A DNA stretch of 58,686 nucleotides from an uncultured Alphaproteobacteria bacterium (GTDB lineage: Bacteria; Pseudomonadota; Alphaproteobacteria; Bin95), in contig CALAHN010000003.1 of NCBI GenBank assembly GCA_937891825.1, positions 1 to 58,686 on the forward strand, written 5' to 3'. Below, piece by piece: positions 8,519-16,138 of this stretch (the stretch's first letter is position 1; the number at the start of each line of letters is the position of its first letter). The position numbers were made by a program, and so were the translations under genes. The notes beneath the pieces were generated by a model. It made no database searches. It was not told the origin of the DNA and was given only the letters and a program-made list of their open reading frames with translations.

Positions 8519-9730
8519 ATGGACTATCAGCCCGATGCCGCCTGCCCCCTCGATGGGGTGCGCGTCCTCGATTTGTCGCGGCTGGTCGCCGGCAATATGT
8601 CGACCCATGTCCTCGCCGATCACGGCGCGGACGTCATCAAGGTCGAGCCGCCGGGCAAGGGCGACCCGCTGCGCGACTGGGGCGCCGACGGCATCAGCGT
8701 GCAGTGGAAGATCTACGCCCGGAACAAGCGCAGCATCGTCATGAACCTTCGCGATCCGCGCGGCACGGCCCTGCTGCTGGACTTGGTCGAAACGGCTGAC
8801 GTGTTCGTTGAGAATTTCCGCACCGGCGGCCTGGAGAAGATGGGCCTCGCGCCCGAAATCCTGTGGGCCCGCAACCCGAAGCTGGTCATCCTGCGGGTCA
8901 CCGGGTTCGGGCAGACCGGCGCCTATGCCGCCAAGCCGGGCTTCGGCACGCTGATCGAGGGCATGAGCGGCTTCGCCATGAAAACCGGCTTCCCCGACCG
9001 GCCGCCGACCCTGCCCAATATGGCGCTCGCCGACATGGTGGCGGGCCTATACGGCGCGTTCGCGGTCATGACGGCGCTTCGGGAAGTGGAGACGAAGGGC
9101 GGCAAGGGCCAGATCATCGATCTCGCGCTGCTGGAGCCGTTGATCTCGATCCTGGGCGGCGATGCTGCGATCCATCACGTGACCGGCAAGGCCCCCATGC
9201 GCACCGGCAACCGGTCCCTGACCGCCAGCCCGCGCAACACCTACCAGACCAAGGACGGCAGTTGGCTCGCGATCTCGGGCTCCATGCAGGCCATGGCGAT
9301 GCGCCTTTTTCGCGCCATCGGCCGCGCCGATATGTGCGACGACCCGCGCTATGCGACCAACGCCGCCCGCATCGCCCGCGCCGATGAAGTGGACGCCATC
9401 GTGCAGGACTGGGTCGGCCAGCGGACGCTGCAGGAGAACCTGGATTTCTTCGAGGCGACCGAAGTCACCGCCGGGCCGGTCTATGACGCGGGCCAACTCC
9501 GCCAGGACCCCCATGTCCTCAGCCGCGAAGTGCTGGTCGAAATGCCGGAGCCTGAAGCCCCCGGCGGCGTCCTCCCGATGCACAACATCATCCCCCGGCT
9601 CTCGGAGACGCCCGGCGCAATCCGCCGCGCCGCGCCGTCGCTTGGCCAGGACACAAACGAAATTCTGGAAGCGCTTGGCCTTCAGGCGGATGCGATCGCG
9701 GCCTTGCGCGACGCCGGCGTCGTCGCCTGA
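8519..9730 (+). CDS. CaiB/BaiF family CoA-transferase (class III)
   Basis: The 403-residue protein has the complete class III CoA-transferase layout: CPLDGVRVLDLSRLVAGNM at the start, VIKVEPPGKGDPLRDWG, KRSIVMNLRDPRG, and the catalytic Asp172 in MALADMVAGLYGAFA. The family moves CoA between carboxylic acids through an aspartyl-CoA thioester. The Shine-Dalgarno AGAGGAG lies 9 nt upstream of the ATG. It heads a plus-strand operon with an isopropylmalate-type dehydrogenase and a GST, and is divergent from the M81 operon; both may serve one catabolic route. The acyl substrate is unknown. Confidence 0.92.
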   Translation: MDYQPDAACPLDGVRVLDLSRLVAGNMSTHVLADHGADVIKVEPPGKGDPLRDWGADGISVQWKIYARNKRSIVMNLRDPRGTALLLDLVETADVFVENFRTGGLEKMGLAPEILWARNPKLVILRVTGFGQTGAYAAKPGFGTLIEGMSGFAMKTGFPDRPPTLPNMALADMVAGLYGAFAVMTALREVETKGGKGQIIDLALLEPLISILGGDAAIHHVTGKAPMRTGNRSLTASPRNTYQTKDGSWLAISGSMQAMAMRLFRAIGRADMCDDPRYATNAARIARADEVDAIVQDWVGQRTLQENLDFFEATEVTAGPVYDAGQLRQDPHVLSREVLVEMPEPEAPGGVLPMHNIIPRLSETPGAIRRAAPSLGQDTNEILEALGLQADAIAALRDAGVVA

Positions 9731-9768
9731 CCGATCGATATCCAACAATGCGCCAGGAGGGTCCGGCT

Positions 9769-10881
9769 ATGGTTGCAAAGAACGCGAATTTCACGATCGC
9801 AGTCTACCCCGGCGACGGCATCGGCATCGAGATCATGGCCGAAACCCGGCGGGTGCTGGCGGCGGCGCAAGCTGCTGTCGGCGGCTTCGCCCTGGAGCTC
9901 ACGCCATATGCCTGCGGCGCGGGATACTACCAGGAGAGCGGCGAAGAAATTTCCGACGCGAGCTTCGAAGCCGGCCGCAATGCCGATGCAATTCTCCTCG
10001 GCGCCATCGGCCTCCCGAGCGTGCGCAAGCCCGACGGCACCGAGATTTCGCCGCATTTGCGGATGCGCCAGGAATTCGGCCTCTACGCCGGCGTGCGGCC
10101 GGTCAAGCTTTACCCGAACGTCAAGACGCCGCTCGCCGACGCCCGCGCCCGGAACATCGATCTGATCATCCTGCGTGAATCGACCGAGGGCCTGTTCGCC
10201 TCGGTCGGCAAGGGCGAGGTCATCGACGACCGGGAAGCCCGCGAAACCCTGGTGATCACGCGGAGCGTCACCGAACGCCTGACCGATCAGGCGATCGGCC
10301 TGGCGCGCGGCCGGAAGGCGGCCGGCAACGGCAAGGGCCTCGTCACCTGCGTCGACAAGGCGAACGTGTTCGCAGCCTATGCCTTCTTCCGAAAAGTCTT
10401 TAACGAGCGGATGGACAAGGCGTCCGACCTGGCGCGCGCCCACGCCTATGTCGATGCGGCGGCGCTTGACCTGGTGCGCAAGCCCTGGGAGTTCGATGTG
10501 ATGGTGATGGAGAACATGTTCGGCGACATCCTCTCGGATCTCGCGGCCGGACTTGTCGGCGGCATGGGCATGGCGCCATGCGCCGAAATCGGCGATGAGC
10601 ACGGCCTGTTCCAACCGGCCCACGGCACCGCCCCCGACATCGCCGGCATGGGCATCGCCAATCCAAGCGCGATGATCGTTTCGGCGGCGATGATGCTGAA
10701 CTGGCTCGCCGAAAAGCACGATGCGCCGGCGCTGGCGGACGCAGGACGCGGCATCGAGCGCGCCCTTGAGATCGGCTTCGCCAATGGCTCCGTCCGGCCT
10801 TATGACCTCGGCGGCGACACCGGAACGGCGGCCATCGCCGACGCTGTGATGGCGGCCCTGCCGGAAGCGCTCGGCGCATGA
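9769..10881 (+). CDS. Isocitrate/isopropylmalate dehydrogenase family protein
   Basis: This is a 370-residue beta-decarboxylating dehydrogenase. It contains [11 protein letters not shown] at the N-terminus, GAIGLPSVR, the Arg-rich [30 protein letters not shown], the catalytic Lys in TCVDKANVF, the metal ligands in [16 protein letters not shown], and the NAD-binding [12 protein letters not shown] with ANPSA. The family oxidatively decarboxylates 2-hydroxy acids such as isopropylmalate, tartrate or homoisocitrate; without leuCD nearby a catabolic role is more likely than leucine synthesis. The strong Shine-Dalgarno AGGAGG (9755-9760), 8 nt from the ATG at 9769, selects this start over an in-frame ATG at 9748. 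Confidence 0.88.
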   Translation: MVAKNANFTIAVYPGDGIGIEIMAETRRVLAAAQAAVGGFALELTPYACGAGYYQESGEEISDASFEAGRNADAILLGAIGLPSVRKPDGTEISPHLRMRQEFGLYAGVRPVKLYPNVKTPLADARARNIDLIILRESTEGLFASVGKGEVIDDREARETLVITRSVTERLTDQAIGLARGRKAAGNGKGLVTCVDKANVFAAYAFFRKVFNERMDKASDLARAHAYVDAAALDLVRKPWEFDVMVMENMFGDILSDLAAGLVGGMGMAPCAEIGDEHGLFQPAHGTAPDIAGMGIANPSAMIVSAAMMLNWLAEKHDAPALADAGRGIERALEIGFANGSVRPYDLGGDTGTAAIADAVMAALPEALGA

Positions 10882-11516
10882 GCGGCACAACGAACCCATC
10901 ACGCTATGTCCTGCATAATCGGCGCGGCAGCGGCGGCCTCGTCGTCGAGATCGCGCTGACGCTTGCGGACGCGCCCTTCGACCTGGTCGAATATGACACC
11001 AAGCCCGGCTCGCCGATGCCAGCCAGTTTCCGGGCCGTCAATCCCTGGGGCCAGATGCCGACGCTGATCCTGCCGGACGGGTCGATGATGACCGAATCCG
11101 CCGCTATTCTGATCCATCTCGCCGCGAAATTCCCCGAAAAGCGGCTTGGCCCCTCGCCTGGCACGGCTGCCCATGCGGCGTTCCTGCGCTGGCTGGTCTT
11201 CGCGAACGTCAATCTCTACGAGGCCGTGCTCAGACGGGTCTATCCGGGCCGCTACACGACCGACCCCGCCGCCGAGCCCGCGACCCAGGCCGCCGCCATC
11301 CAGCGGATGGGCGAGGCGCTGGCCCTGGTCGAGCGCGCCCTTGTCCCCGGCCCGTTCCTGCTGGGCGCCGACATGTCGCTCGCCGACATCTATGTCGCCA
11401 TGCTGTCGAAGTGGTTTCGCGGTTCTATCGACGCCCCAAGGCTCGCCGCGCTCCGCGCGCTGGTCGAGGCGCACCCGACTGTCGGCCCGGTCTGGCGTCG
11501 GCACTTCCCGGCGTAG
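10878..11516 (+). CDS. Glutathione S-transferase family protein
   Basis: The 212-residue protein has the thioredoxin-like N-terminal GST domain (NPWGQMPTLILPDG with the cis-Pro, then MTESAAILIHLA for the gamma-glutamyl contact) and an all-helical C-terminal domain with GPFLLGADMSLADIYVAML, the family N-capping motif. The ATG overlaps the stop of the upstream dehydrogenase (ATGA), so translation is probably coupled. It may conjugate or isomerise an intermediate of the CaiB/dehydrogenase pathway, but the substrate cannot be told. Confidence 0.88.
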   Translation: MSGTTNPSRYVLHNRRGSGGLVVEIALTLADAPFDLVEYDTKPGSPMPASFRAVNPWGQMPTLILPDGSMMTESAAILIHLAAKFPEKRLGPSPGTAAHAAFLRWLVFANVNLYEAVLRRVYPGRYTTDPAAEPATQAAAIQRMGEALALVERALVPGPFLLGADMSLADIYVAMLSKWFRGSIDAPRLAALRALVEAHPTVGPVWRRHFPA

Positions 11517-11543
11517 ATCGACCCCGGCAATCGCCGAGCTGCC

Positions 11544-12587
11544 TTAAGCGACCGCGATCCCGCCGCGGAGCGCGCCGGCTTCGACATTGCGCCACAGCAC
11601 CGCCTGATCGGCCGGCAACGCCCTGCTATTCGGCATCGAGAGCCAGAGCCGGTGGAGCAAGCGCGATTCGCCCTTGGCCGCATCGTCCACGAAGGCCGTG
11701 CGGGCATGATAGGTGATGTGGCTGTTGATCAGTTGAATGTCGCCCGGCGCCAGCATCATCCGGAACGCCAGTTCGTCGGCGACGGCCGCCAGCATGTCGA
11801 GCGCTTCCCATTGGGCGTCGGACATGCGCGGCGTTTCCGGCCGCAATTGGGCCGCTTCCACATATGTCCGCGAATAGTGGCTGGTCAGCTTGCCGTCGCG
11901 AATGCCGAATACCGGCAACGGGTAGATTTCATCGCCGCCGCCAGCTTCCTCCCCAAGCCGCGAGCGATAGATCGGCTGCAGCAGCAGTTCCAGAAGATCG
12001 GGCCGGCGCTGCAGAATGGCGTTGTAGACGGCGGCGGTGCTCGCGACACGGCTTTCGCCGCCGGACGCGGACCGGCGCGCCATCAGCAAGCCGACGACAT
12101 CGGTCCGGTCGGTGTGGTAGCGCAATTGGCCATTGCTGTAGGTCCTGGCCTTGGATGACAGAAAGACCTCGCCCTTGGCGTCGGCCATCTTTTCATGGCG
12201 CGCGCCAAGGTCGCCGGGCTCGGCCTGAATGTCGCGCATCATCTGCCCGGTATTGTCCTGGGCGACCGGGCGGCCGATCCAGTGGCCCATGCCCATCCAG
12301 ATCAGGCGGATATCATCCTGCGGCCGGTCGACCGGCAGGCCGCTGAGCAGCATCATGCCGCGGCCGGTCTCCAGTTGATCGGCGACGCCCTGGAGACGTC
12401 GCGCCATGGCGTCCAGCGGGAAGGTTTCGCGCGTCACGGTCAGCCAATCGGCGCCGGCGCGTTCAGCGTGACGCCGCGCGGCGTCCAGTTCGCGGATATC
12501 GGCCGCCGTCAGCCGGTAGGTCCAACTCCGGTCGGCTGCGAGATCGGCGCCGGTCCAGACCGACGGTCCTTCAAACGGTTTTGACAT
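11544..12587 (-). CDS. TauD/TfdA family Fe(II)/2-oxoglutarate dioxygenase
   Basis: The 347-residue protein has the facial-triad residues His158 and Asp160 (HTD in LRYHTDRTDV) and a distal His, most likely His294 in NSHITYHARTAF, with Arg313 (LLHRLWLS) placed to bind 2-oxoglutarate. The start at 12587 is supported by GGAGGG about 7 nt upstream; an in-frame extension to 12665 would run into the divergent promoter region. It is divergent from phnCDE and the PhnZ-like gene. In known oxidative phosphonate routes (PhnY/PhnZ, TmpA/TmpB) a 2-oxoglutarate oxygenase hydroxylates the phosphonate before an HD oxygenase cleaves C-P, so this may be the hydroxylase of this locus; that is inference from position. 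The gamma-butyrobetaine hydroxylase-type N-terminal zinc domain is absent. Confidence 0.87.
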   Translation of the reverse strand: MSKPFEGPSVWTGADLAADRSWTYRLTAADIRELDAARRHAERAGADWLTVTRETFPLDAMARRLQGVADQLETGRGMMLLSGLPVDRPQDDIRLIWMGMGHWIGRPVAQDNTGQMMRDIQAEPGDLGARHEKMADAKGEVFLSSKARTYSNGQLRYHTDRTDVVGLLMARRSASGGESRVASTAAVYNAILQRRPDLLELLLQPIYRSRLGEEAGGGDEIYPLPVFGIRDGKLTSHYSRTYVEAAQLRPETPRMSDAQWEALDMLAAVADELAFRMMLAPGDIQLINSHITYHARTAFVDDAAKGESRLLHRLWLSMPNSRALPADQAVLWRNVEAGALRGGIAVA

Positions 12588-12610
12588 CGTTGCATCCCTC
12601 CAGGCGGTCC

Positions 12611-12653
12611 ACAGGGGCGACATCCTAGCGTCATTTATCCGAAACGCCCCTGT
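12611..12653. promoter_or_regulatory. 9-bp inverted repeat in the divergent tauD-like/phnC promoter region
   Basis: ACAGGGGCG (12611-12619) and CGCCCCTGT (12645-12653) are perfect inverted copies separated by 25 nt, in the 109-bp region between two divergent genes. The spacing would suit a dimeric regulator or a pair of half-sites controlling both directions. A Pho box was looked for and no convincing direct heptamer repeat was seen. The site could also simply form a hairpin in the leader. Confidence 0.4.
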
Positions 12654-12696
12654 CACATTCAGCATCTACTCCTCCCCTGAACAAGGAGCGAGCGGC

Positions 12697-13575
12697 ATGA
12701 CCACTGTAATCGAGATCAGCGATCTGTCGAAATCCTTTCGGCGCGGCACGCCCGTTCTGAAAGGCATCAACCTGACAGTCGAGGCCGGCGAACTGGTCGC
12801 GCTGATCGGGGCTTCGGGCTCCGGCAAATCGACATTGATCCGCCTGATCGCGGGTTTCGAGCGCCTTGACGCGAGCGGCGGCAAGATCCGCCTGCTGGGC
12901 GAGGCGGTGCAGCAGAACGGCAAACGCCTGAAAGCGCAGCGCCGGCTCCGGCGGGAGGTCGGGGTCGTCTTTCAGCAATTCAATCTGGTCGGCCGCCTGA
13001 CGCTGCTGAAGAACGTCCTGGCCGGCAGGCTTGGCCGGGCTTCCGGCTGGCGCGGCACGTTCGGATTGTTCAACGAGGCCGACAAGATCAAGGCGCTGAC
13101 CAGCCTGGAGCGGGTCGGCATGGTCGATTTCGCCCGTCGGCGCGCCTCCCAGCTCTCCGGCGGGCAGCAGCAGCGCGGCGCCATCGCCCGCGCGCTCGCC
13201 CAGGAAGCCCGGGTCATCCTGGCGGATGAGCCGATCGCATCCCTCGATCCGGCCTCCGCCGAGCGCGTCATGGAAATCCTCGCGGATATCAATGCGAAGG
13301 ACGGCGCGACGATCATCATTTCGCTGCATCAGATCGACCATGCCTTCAAGCATTGCCGCCGGATCGTCGCGCTGAAGGATGGCGAAATCGTCTTCGACGG
13401 CCCGACAAGCCAGATCCGGCCGAAAGATCTTACCGCGCTTTACGGCATCGACTTGAGCGAGCCCGAAAGCGACGAACCGAAGTCCGACCGCCCCGATCCG
13501 GGTCGGCAAAAGGGCGCGAAGGCGGGGGTCCGCGCCGTTCAGAACCAAGATGAACGCTTTCCCGCCGTCGTCTGA
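12697..13575 (+). CDS. phnC: Phosphonate ABC transporter ATP-binding protein PhnC
   Basis: The 292-residue ATPase carries Walker A GASGSGKST (about residues 42-50), Q-loop FQQFNLVGRLT, signature LSGGQQQRGAIARAL, Walker B VILADEPIASLDP and the H-loop ISLHQIDHA. The sequence VGRLTLLKNVLAGRLGR is typical of PhnC rather than other importers. The last 40 or so residues are a charged tail that looks dispensable. It energises uptake with PhnD and PhnE, which follow in order. A Shine-Dalgarno (AAGGAG) precedes the ATG. Confidence 0.93.
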   Translation: MTTVIEISDLSKSFRRGTPVLKGINLTVEAGELVALIGASGSGKSTLIRLIAGFERLDASGGKIRLLGEAVQQNGKRLKAQRRLRREVGVVFQQFNLVGRLTLLKNVLAGRLGRASGWRGTFGLFNEADKIKALTSLERVGMVDFARRRASQLSGGQQQRGAIARALAQEARVILADEPIASLDPASAERVMEILADINAKDGATIIISLHQIDHAFKHCRRIVALKDGEIVFDGPTSQIRPKDLTALYGIDLSEPESDEPKSDRPDPGRQKGAKAGVRAVQNQDERFPAVV

Positions 13576-13599
13576 ACCACCAAAACCTGGAGTATTCCT

Positions 13600-14592
13600 A
13601 TGTTGAAACACCTCGTAACGGCGGTCGCCATCCTGGCGGCCGGCACGACCGCGGCGAAGGCCGAAATGCCGGAACAGCTTAACTTCGGCATCATCTCGAC
13701 CGAGTCCGCATCCGTCCTCGAAGCATCCTTCCAGCCGTTTCTGGATGACCTGTCGAAATCGCTCGGCGTGGCCGTGAAGCCGTTCTTCGCGTCCGACTAT
13801 GCCGGCGTCATCGAAGGCATGCGCTTCAAGAAAGTGGACATTGCCTGGTTCGGCAACAAATCCGCGATCCAGGCGGTCGACCGGGCCGGCGGCGAAGTGT
13901 TCGCCCAGACGATCAAGGACGATGGCACCAAGGGCTATCACTCGCTGCTCATCACACAAGTCGGCAGCGGCATCAATTCGCTCGCCGACGTGCTGAAGTG
14001 CGACAAGACCAAAACTTTCGGCAACGGCGACCCGAACTCCACCTCCGGCTTTGCGATCCCTGGATATTACGTCTGGGCCGTGAATAACATGACGCCGGAA
14101 AACTGCTTCAAGCGCGTCACCTCCTCGAACCATGAAGGCAACGCCCTCGCGGTCGCCAACGGCAAGGTCGATATCGCGACGAACAACACCGAATCGCTTT
14201 ATGCGCGCCTCGCCAAGAATCAACCGGAATCCGCCGCGAAAATCAAAGAGATCTGGCGCTCCCCGCTGATCCCGTCGGACCCGATTGTCTGGCGCGCCGA
14301 CCTCTCGGCCGACGCCAAGGCGAAGATCTACTACTTCTTCATGCAGTACGGCCGCTTCGGCGACATCGAGAAGGTCAAGCGCGAACGCGCGGTTCTGGCC
14401 AAGCTCTCGGACGGCTGGGGTCCCTTCCTTGCTTCCTCCAACGCCCAGTTGCTCGACGTCCGTCAGATCGAGGCCTTCAAGGCCAAGCTGAAGGCTGAGC
14501 AGGCCAATGACGCTGCAGGCGTCAAGGCTGCGAACGACGAACTCGCGCGCCTCGCCGAAATGGCGGCCGTGGTCGGTCAAGCCGGTTACTAA
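13600..14592 (+). CDS. phnD: Phosphonate ABC transporter substrate-binding protein PhnD
   Basis: The 330-residue periplasmic protein has a signal peptide with cleavage likely after AAKA (about residue 22) and the PhnD fold: NFGIISTESASVLEASFQPFLDDLSK written in pieces along the N-lobe, and the phosphonate-binding loop PNSTSGF with its Ser-Thr-Ser. The segments SNHEGNALAV and NGKVDIATNNTESL are also conserved in PhnD proteins. It captures phosphonates for the PhnCE permease. The end is rich in Lys/Ala helices. It lies 24 nt after phnC. Confidence 0.92.
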   Translation: MLKHLVTAVAILAAGTTAAKAEMPEQLNFGIISTESASVLEASFQPFLDDLSKSLGVAVKPFFASDYAGVIEGMRFKKVDIAWFGNKSAIQAVDRAGGEVFAQTIKDDGTKGYHSLLITQVGSGINSLADVLKCDKTKTFGNGDPNSTSGFAIPGYYVWAVNNMTPENCFKRVTSSNHEGNALAVANGKVDIATNNTESLYARLAKNQPESAAKIKEIWRSPLIPSDPIVWRADLSADAKAKIYYFFMQYGRFGDIEKVKRERAVLAKLSDGWGPFLASSNAQLLDVRQIEAFKAKLKAEQANDAAGVKAANDELARLAEMAAVVGQAGY

Positions 14593-14613
14593 GCTGGGTA
14601 GTCTATAGCGCAA

Positions 14614-14650
14614 CCGCCGCCGGGACGACAGGCAGTCGACCCGGCGGCGG
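14614..14650 (+). other. Intercistronic stem-loop between phnD and phnE
   Basis: CCGCCGCCGGG (14614-14624) and CCCGGCGGCGG (14640-14650) form a perfect 11-bp stem with a 15-nt loop, 21 nt after the phnD stop. There is no U-run, so it is not a standard terminator. Stem-loops after binding-protein genes often protect the upstream mRNA and raise binding-protein levels relative to the permease; that role is inferred here. Confidence 0.6.
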
Positions 14651-14679
14651 TATTCGTTCAAGGAAGGCGAACGTCAAAC

Positions 14680-15495
14680 ATGTCTATCGCATCGCTAGAA
14701 TTATCGCCCGCCGTTCAAGAACAACTCCGGCCACGCTGGACGACGTTCGCCGTCACCATGGGCGTCGGCCTGGCCATCGCGGCCTGCCTCGCGGTCGCCT
14801 ACGAGCCAGCGGAAGTCTTCAACTGGACGCTGCTCTTCACGGACGCCGCGAACATGGCGACCTTCGCTGGCGATTTCGCAAATCCCGACTTCACCGACTG
14901 GCGCATTTTCGCCGACAAGATCATGGAGACGATCTTCATCGCGCTTTGGGGCACGGCGCTTTCGATCCTGTTCGGCGCGCCGATCGCATTGCTCTGTTCG
15001 ACCAACATCGCGCCCTGGTGGGTCGTCCAGCCGATGCGGCGGATGATGGACGCAGCCCGCGCGATCAATGAAATCGTTTTCGCCATCCTGTTCGTCGCGG
15101 CCGTCGGACTTGGGCCGTTCGCCGGCGTCATGGCGATCTTCATCCACAATCTCGGCATCATCTCGAAGCTGTTTTCCGAAGCGGTCGAGGCGATCGACCC
15201 CCGCCCTGTCGAAGGCATCCGGGCGACCGGCGCCTCCCGCGTTCAGGAAATCGTCTACGGCGTCATTCCCCAGGTCATGCCGCTCTGGTCCAGCCTTATG
15301 CTTTATCGCTTCGAGACCAACGTCCGCAGCGCCACGGTGCTGGGCATCGTCGGCGCCGGCGGCATCGGCTTCACGTTCTACGAAAGCTTCCGGTCCTTCC
15401 AGTACGACCGGGCGTCCGCCATCATCATCCTCATCGTTCTGGCGGTCATGATTATAGACATCTGTTCCGCGCGCTTGCGGAAGTTCCTCGTGTAA
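14680..15495 (+). CDS. phnE: Phosphonate ABC transporter permease PhnE
   Basis: The 271-residue inner-membrane permease has an N-terminal helix (about 24-42), a periplasmic stretch, and a core membrane domain with the ATPase-coupling EAA-type loop (EAVEAIDPRPVEGIRATGAS, about residues 168-187) followed by YGVIPQVMP. The segments AARAINEIVFAILFV and ATVLGIVGAGGIGF are characteristic of PhnE. One permease gene only is present, so the transporter probably has a PhnE homodimer. Confidence 0.92.
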   Translation: MSIASLELSPAVQEQLRPRWTTFAVTMGVGLAIAACLAVAYEPAEVFNWTLLFTDAANMATFAGDFANPDFTDWRIFADKIMETIFIALWGTALSILFGAPIALLCSTNIAPWWVVQPMRRMMDAARAINEIVFAILFVAAVGLGPFAGVMAIFIHNLGIISKLFSEAVEAIDPRPVEGIRATGASRVQEIVYGVIPQVMPLWSSLMLYRFETNVRSATVLGIVGAGGIGFTFYESFRSFQYDRASAIIILIVLAVMIIDICSARLRKFLV

Positions 15496-15525
15496 TCAAA
15501 CACAGGGCAGGAAGAGGGCACGGCC

Positions 15526-16077
15526 ATGCAATTGATGTCTGTCAGCAACGCCTTTCACATTCTGGCGACGCGCGGCGACGGCGCCTACGGGCTGGCCGGG
15601 GTCACGCAACTGGAGCATGCGCTGCAATCGGCGGCCCTGGCCGACGCCCGGAAGCTTGGCCCGGCGTTCACGATCGCGGCGCTGTTCCACGACGTCGGCC
15701 ACCTTCTGACAGAAGATGACGTGGCGCTCGCGGAAGCAGGCATCGACGATCGCCATGAGGCTGCGGGCGCGGCGATGCTGGCGTCCCTGTTCGGGCCGGA
15801 GGTCGTAGAGCCGATCCGCCTGCATGTGCCGGCCAAGCGCTGGCTCTGTTCGGTCGAGCCGGATTACTTCGACCTGCTGGCGCCGGATTCAGTGCGGAGC
15901 CTGAGGCTGCAAGGCGGCGCCATGACGCTCGCCGAAGCGGCCGATTTCGCCAAGCAGCCCTACGCCATGGCCGCCGCCGACCTCAGGCGCGTCGATGACG
16001 AAGCGAAAATGCCCGGTCTCGCCGTGCCGCCGCTTGAAGCCTATCGCGCGCTGGCGGACGAACTCGCCCGGCGCTAG
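15526..16077 (+). CDS. PhnZ-like HD-domain diiron oxygenase (phosphonate degradation)
   Basis: The 183-residue protein belongs to the phosphonate-associated HD family. In PhnZ a mixed-valent diiron site, with ligands equivalent here to His31, His55, Asp56, His77, His100 and Asp157, oxidatively cleaves the C-P bond of a 1-hydroxyphosphonate. The second-shell or substrate residues also match: Tyr21, His59, Lys104, Arg154. The Glu that contacts the substrate ammonium in PhnZ, three residues after the Tyr, is Ala24 here (Y-G-L-A), suggesting a substrate without a primary amine. The correspondence comes from motif spacing and remembered PhnZ numbering, not an alignment run. It lies 30 nt after phnE. 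Confidence 0.85.
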   Translation: MQLMSVSNAFHILATRGDGAYGLAGVTQLEHALQSAALADARKLGPAFTIAALFHDVGHLLTEDDVALAEAGIDDRHEAAGAAMLASLFGPEVVEPIRLHVPAKRWLCSVEPDYFDLLAPDSVRSLRLQGGAMTLAEAADFAKQPYAMAAADLRRVDDEAKMPGLAVPPLEAYRALADELARR

Positions 16078-16138
16078 CGCCGTAACCGGCATTTCGCGCT
16101 AAGCTTCGCTCCGGACCGACGAAGACGGAGACGAGCGC

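Noticed and set aside
11544-12587. Gamma-butyrobetaine hydroxylase or TmpA
   Set aside because: The N-terminal zinc-binding domain of those proteins is missing, so only the general TauD/TfdA family can be stated.
12631-14661. A 676-codon minus-strand frame over phnC and phnD
   Set aside because: PhnC and PhnD motifs on the plus strand are unambiguous; the opposite frame has no domain features.
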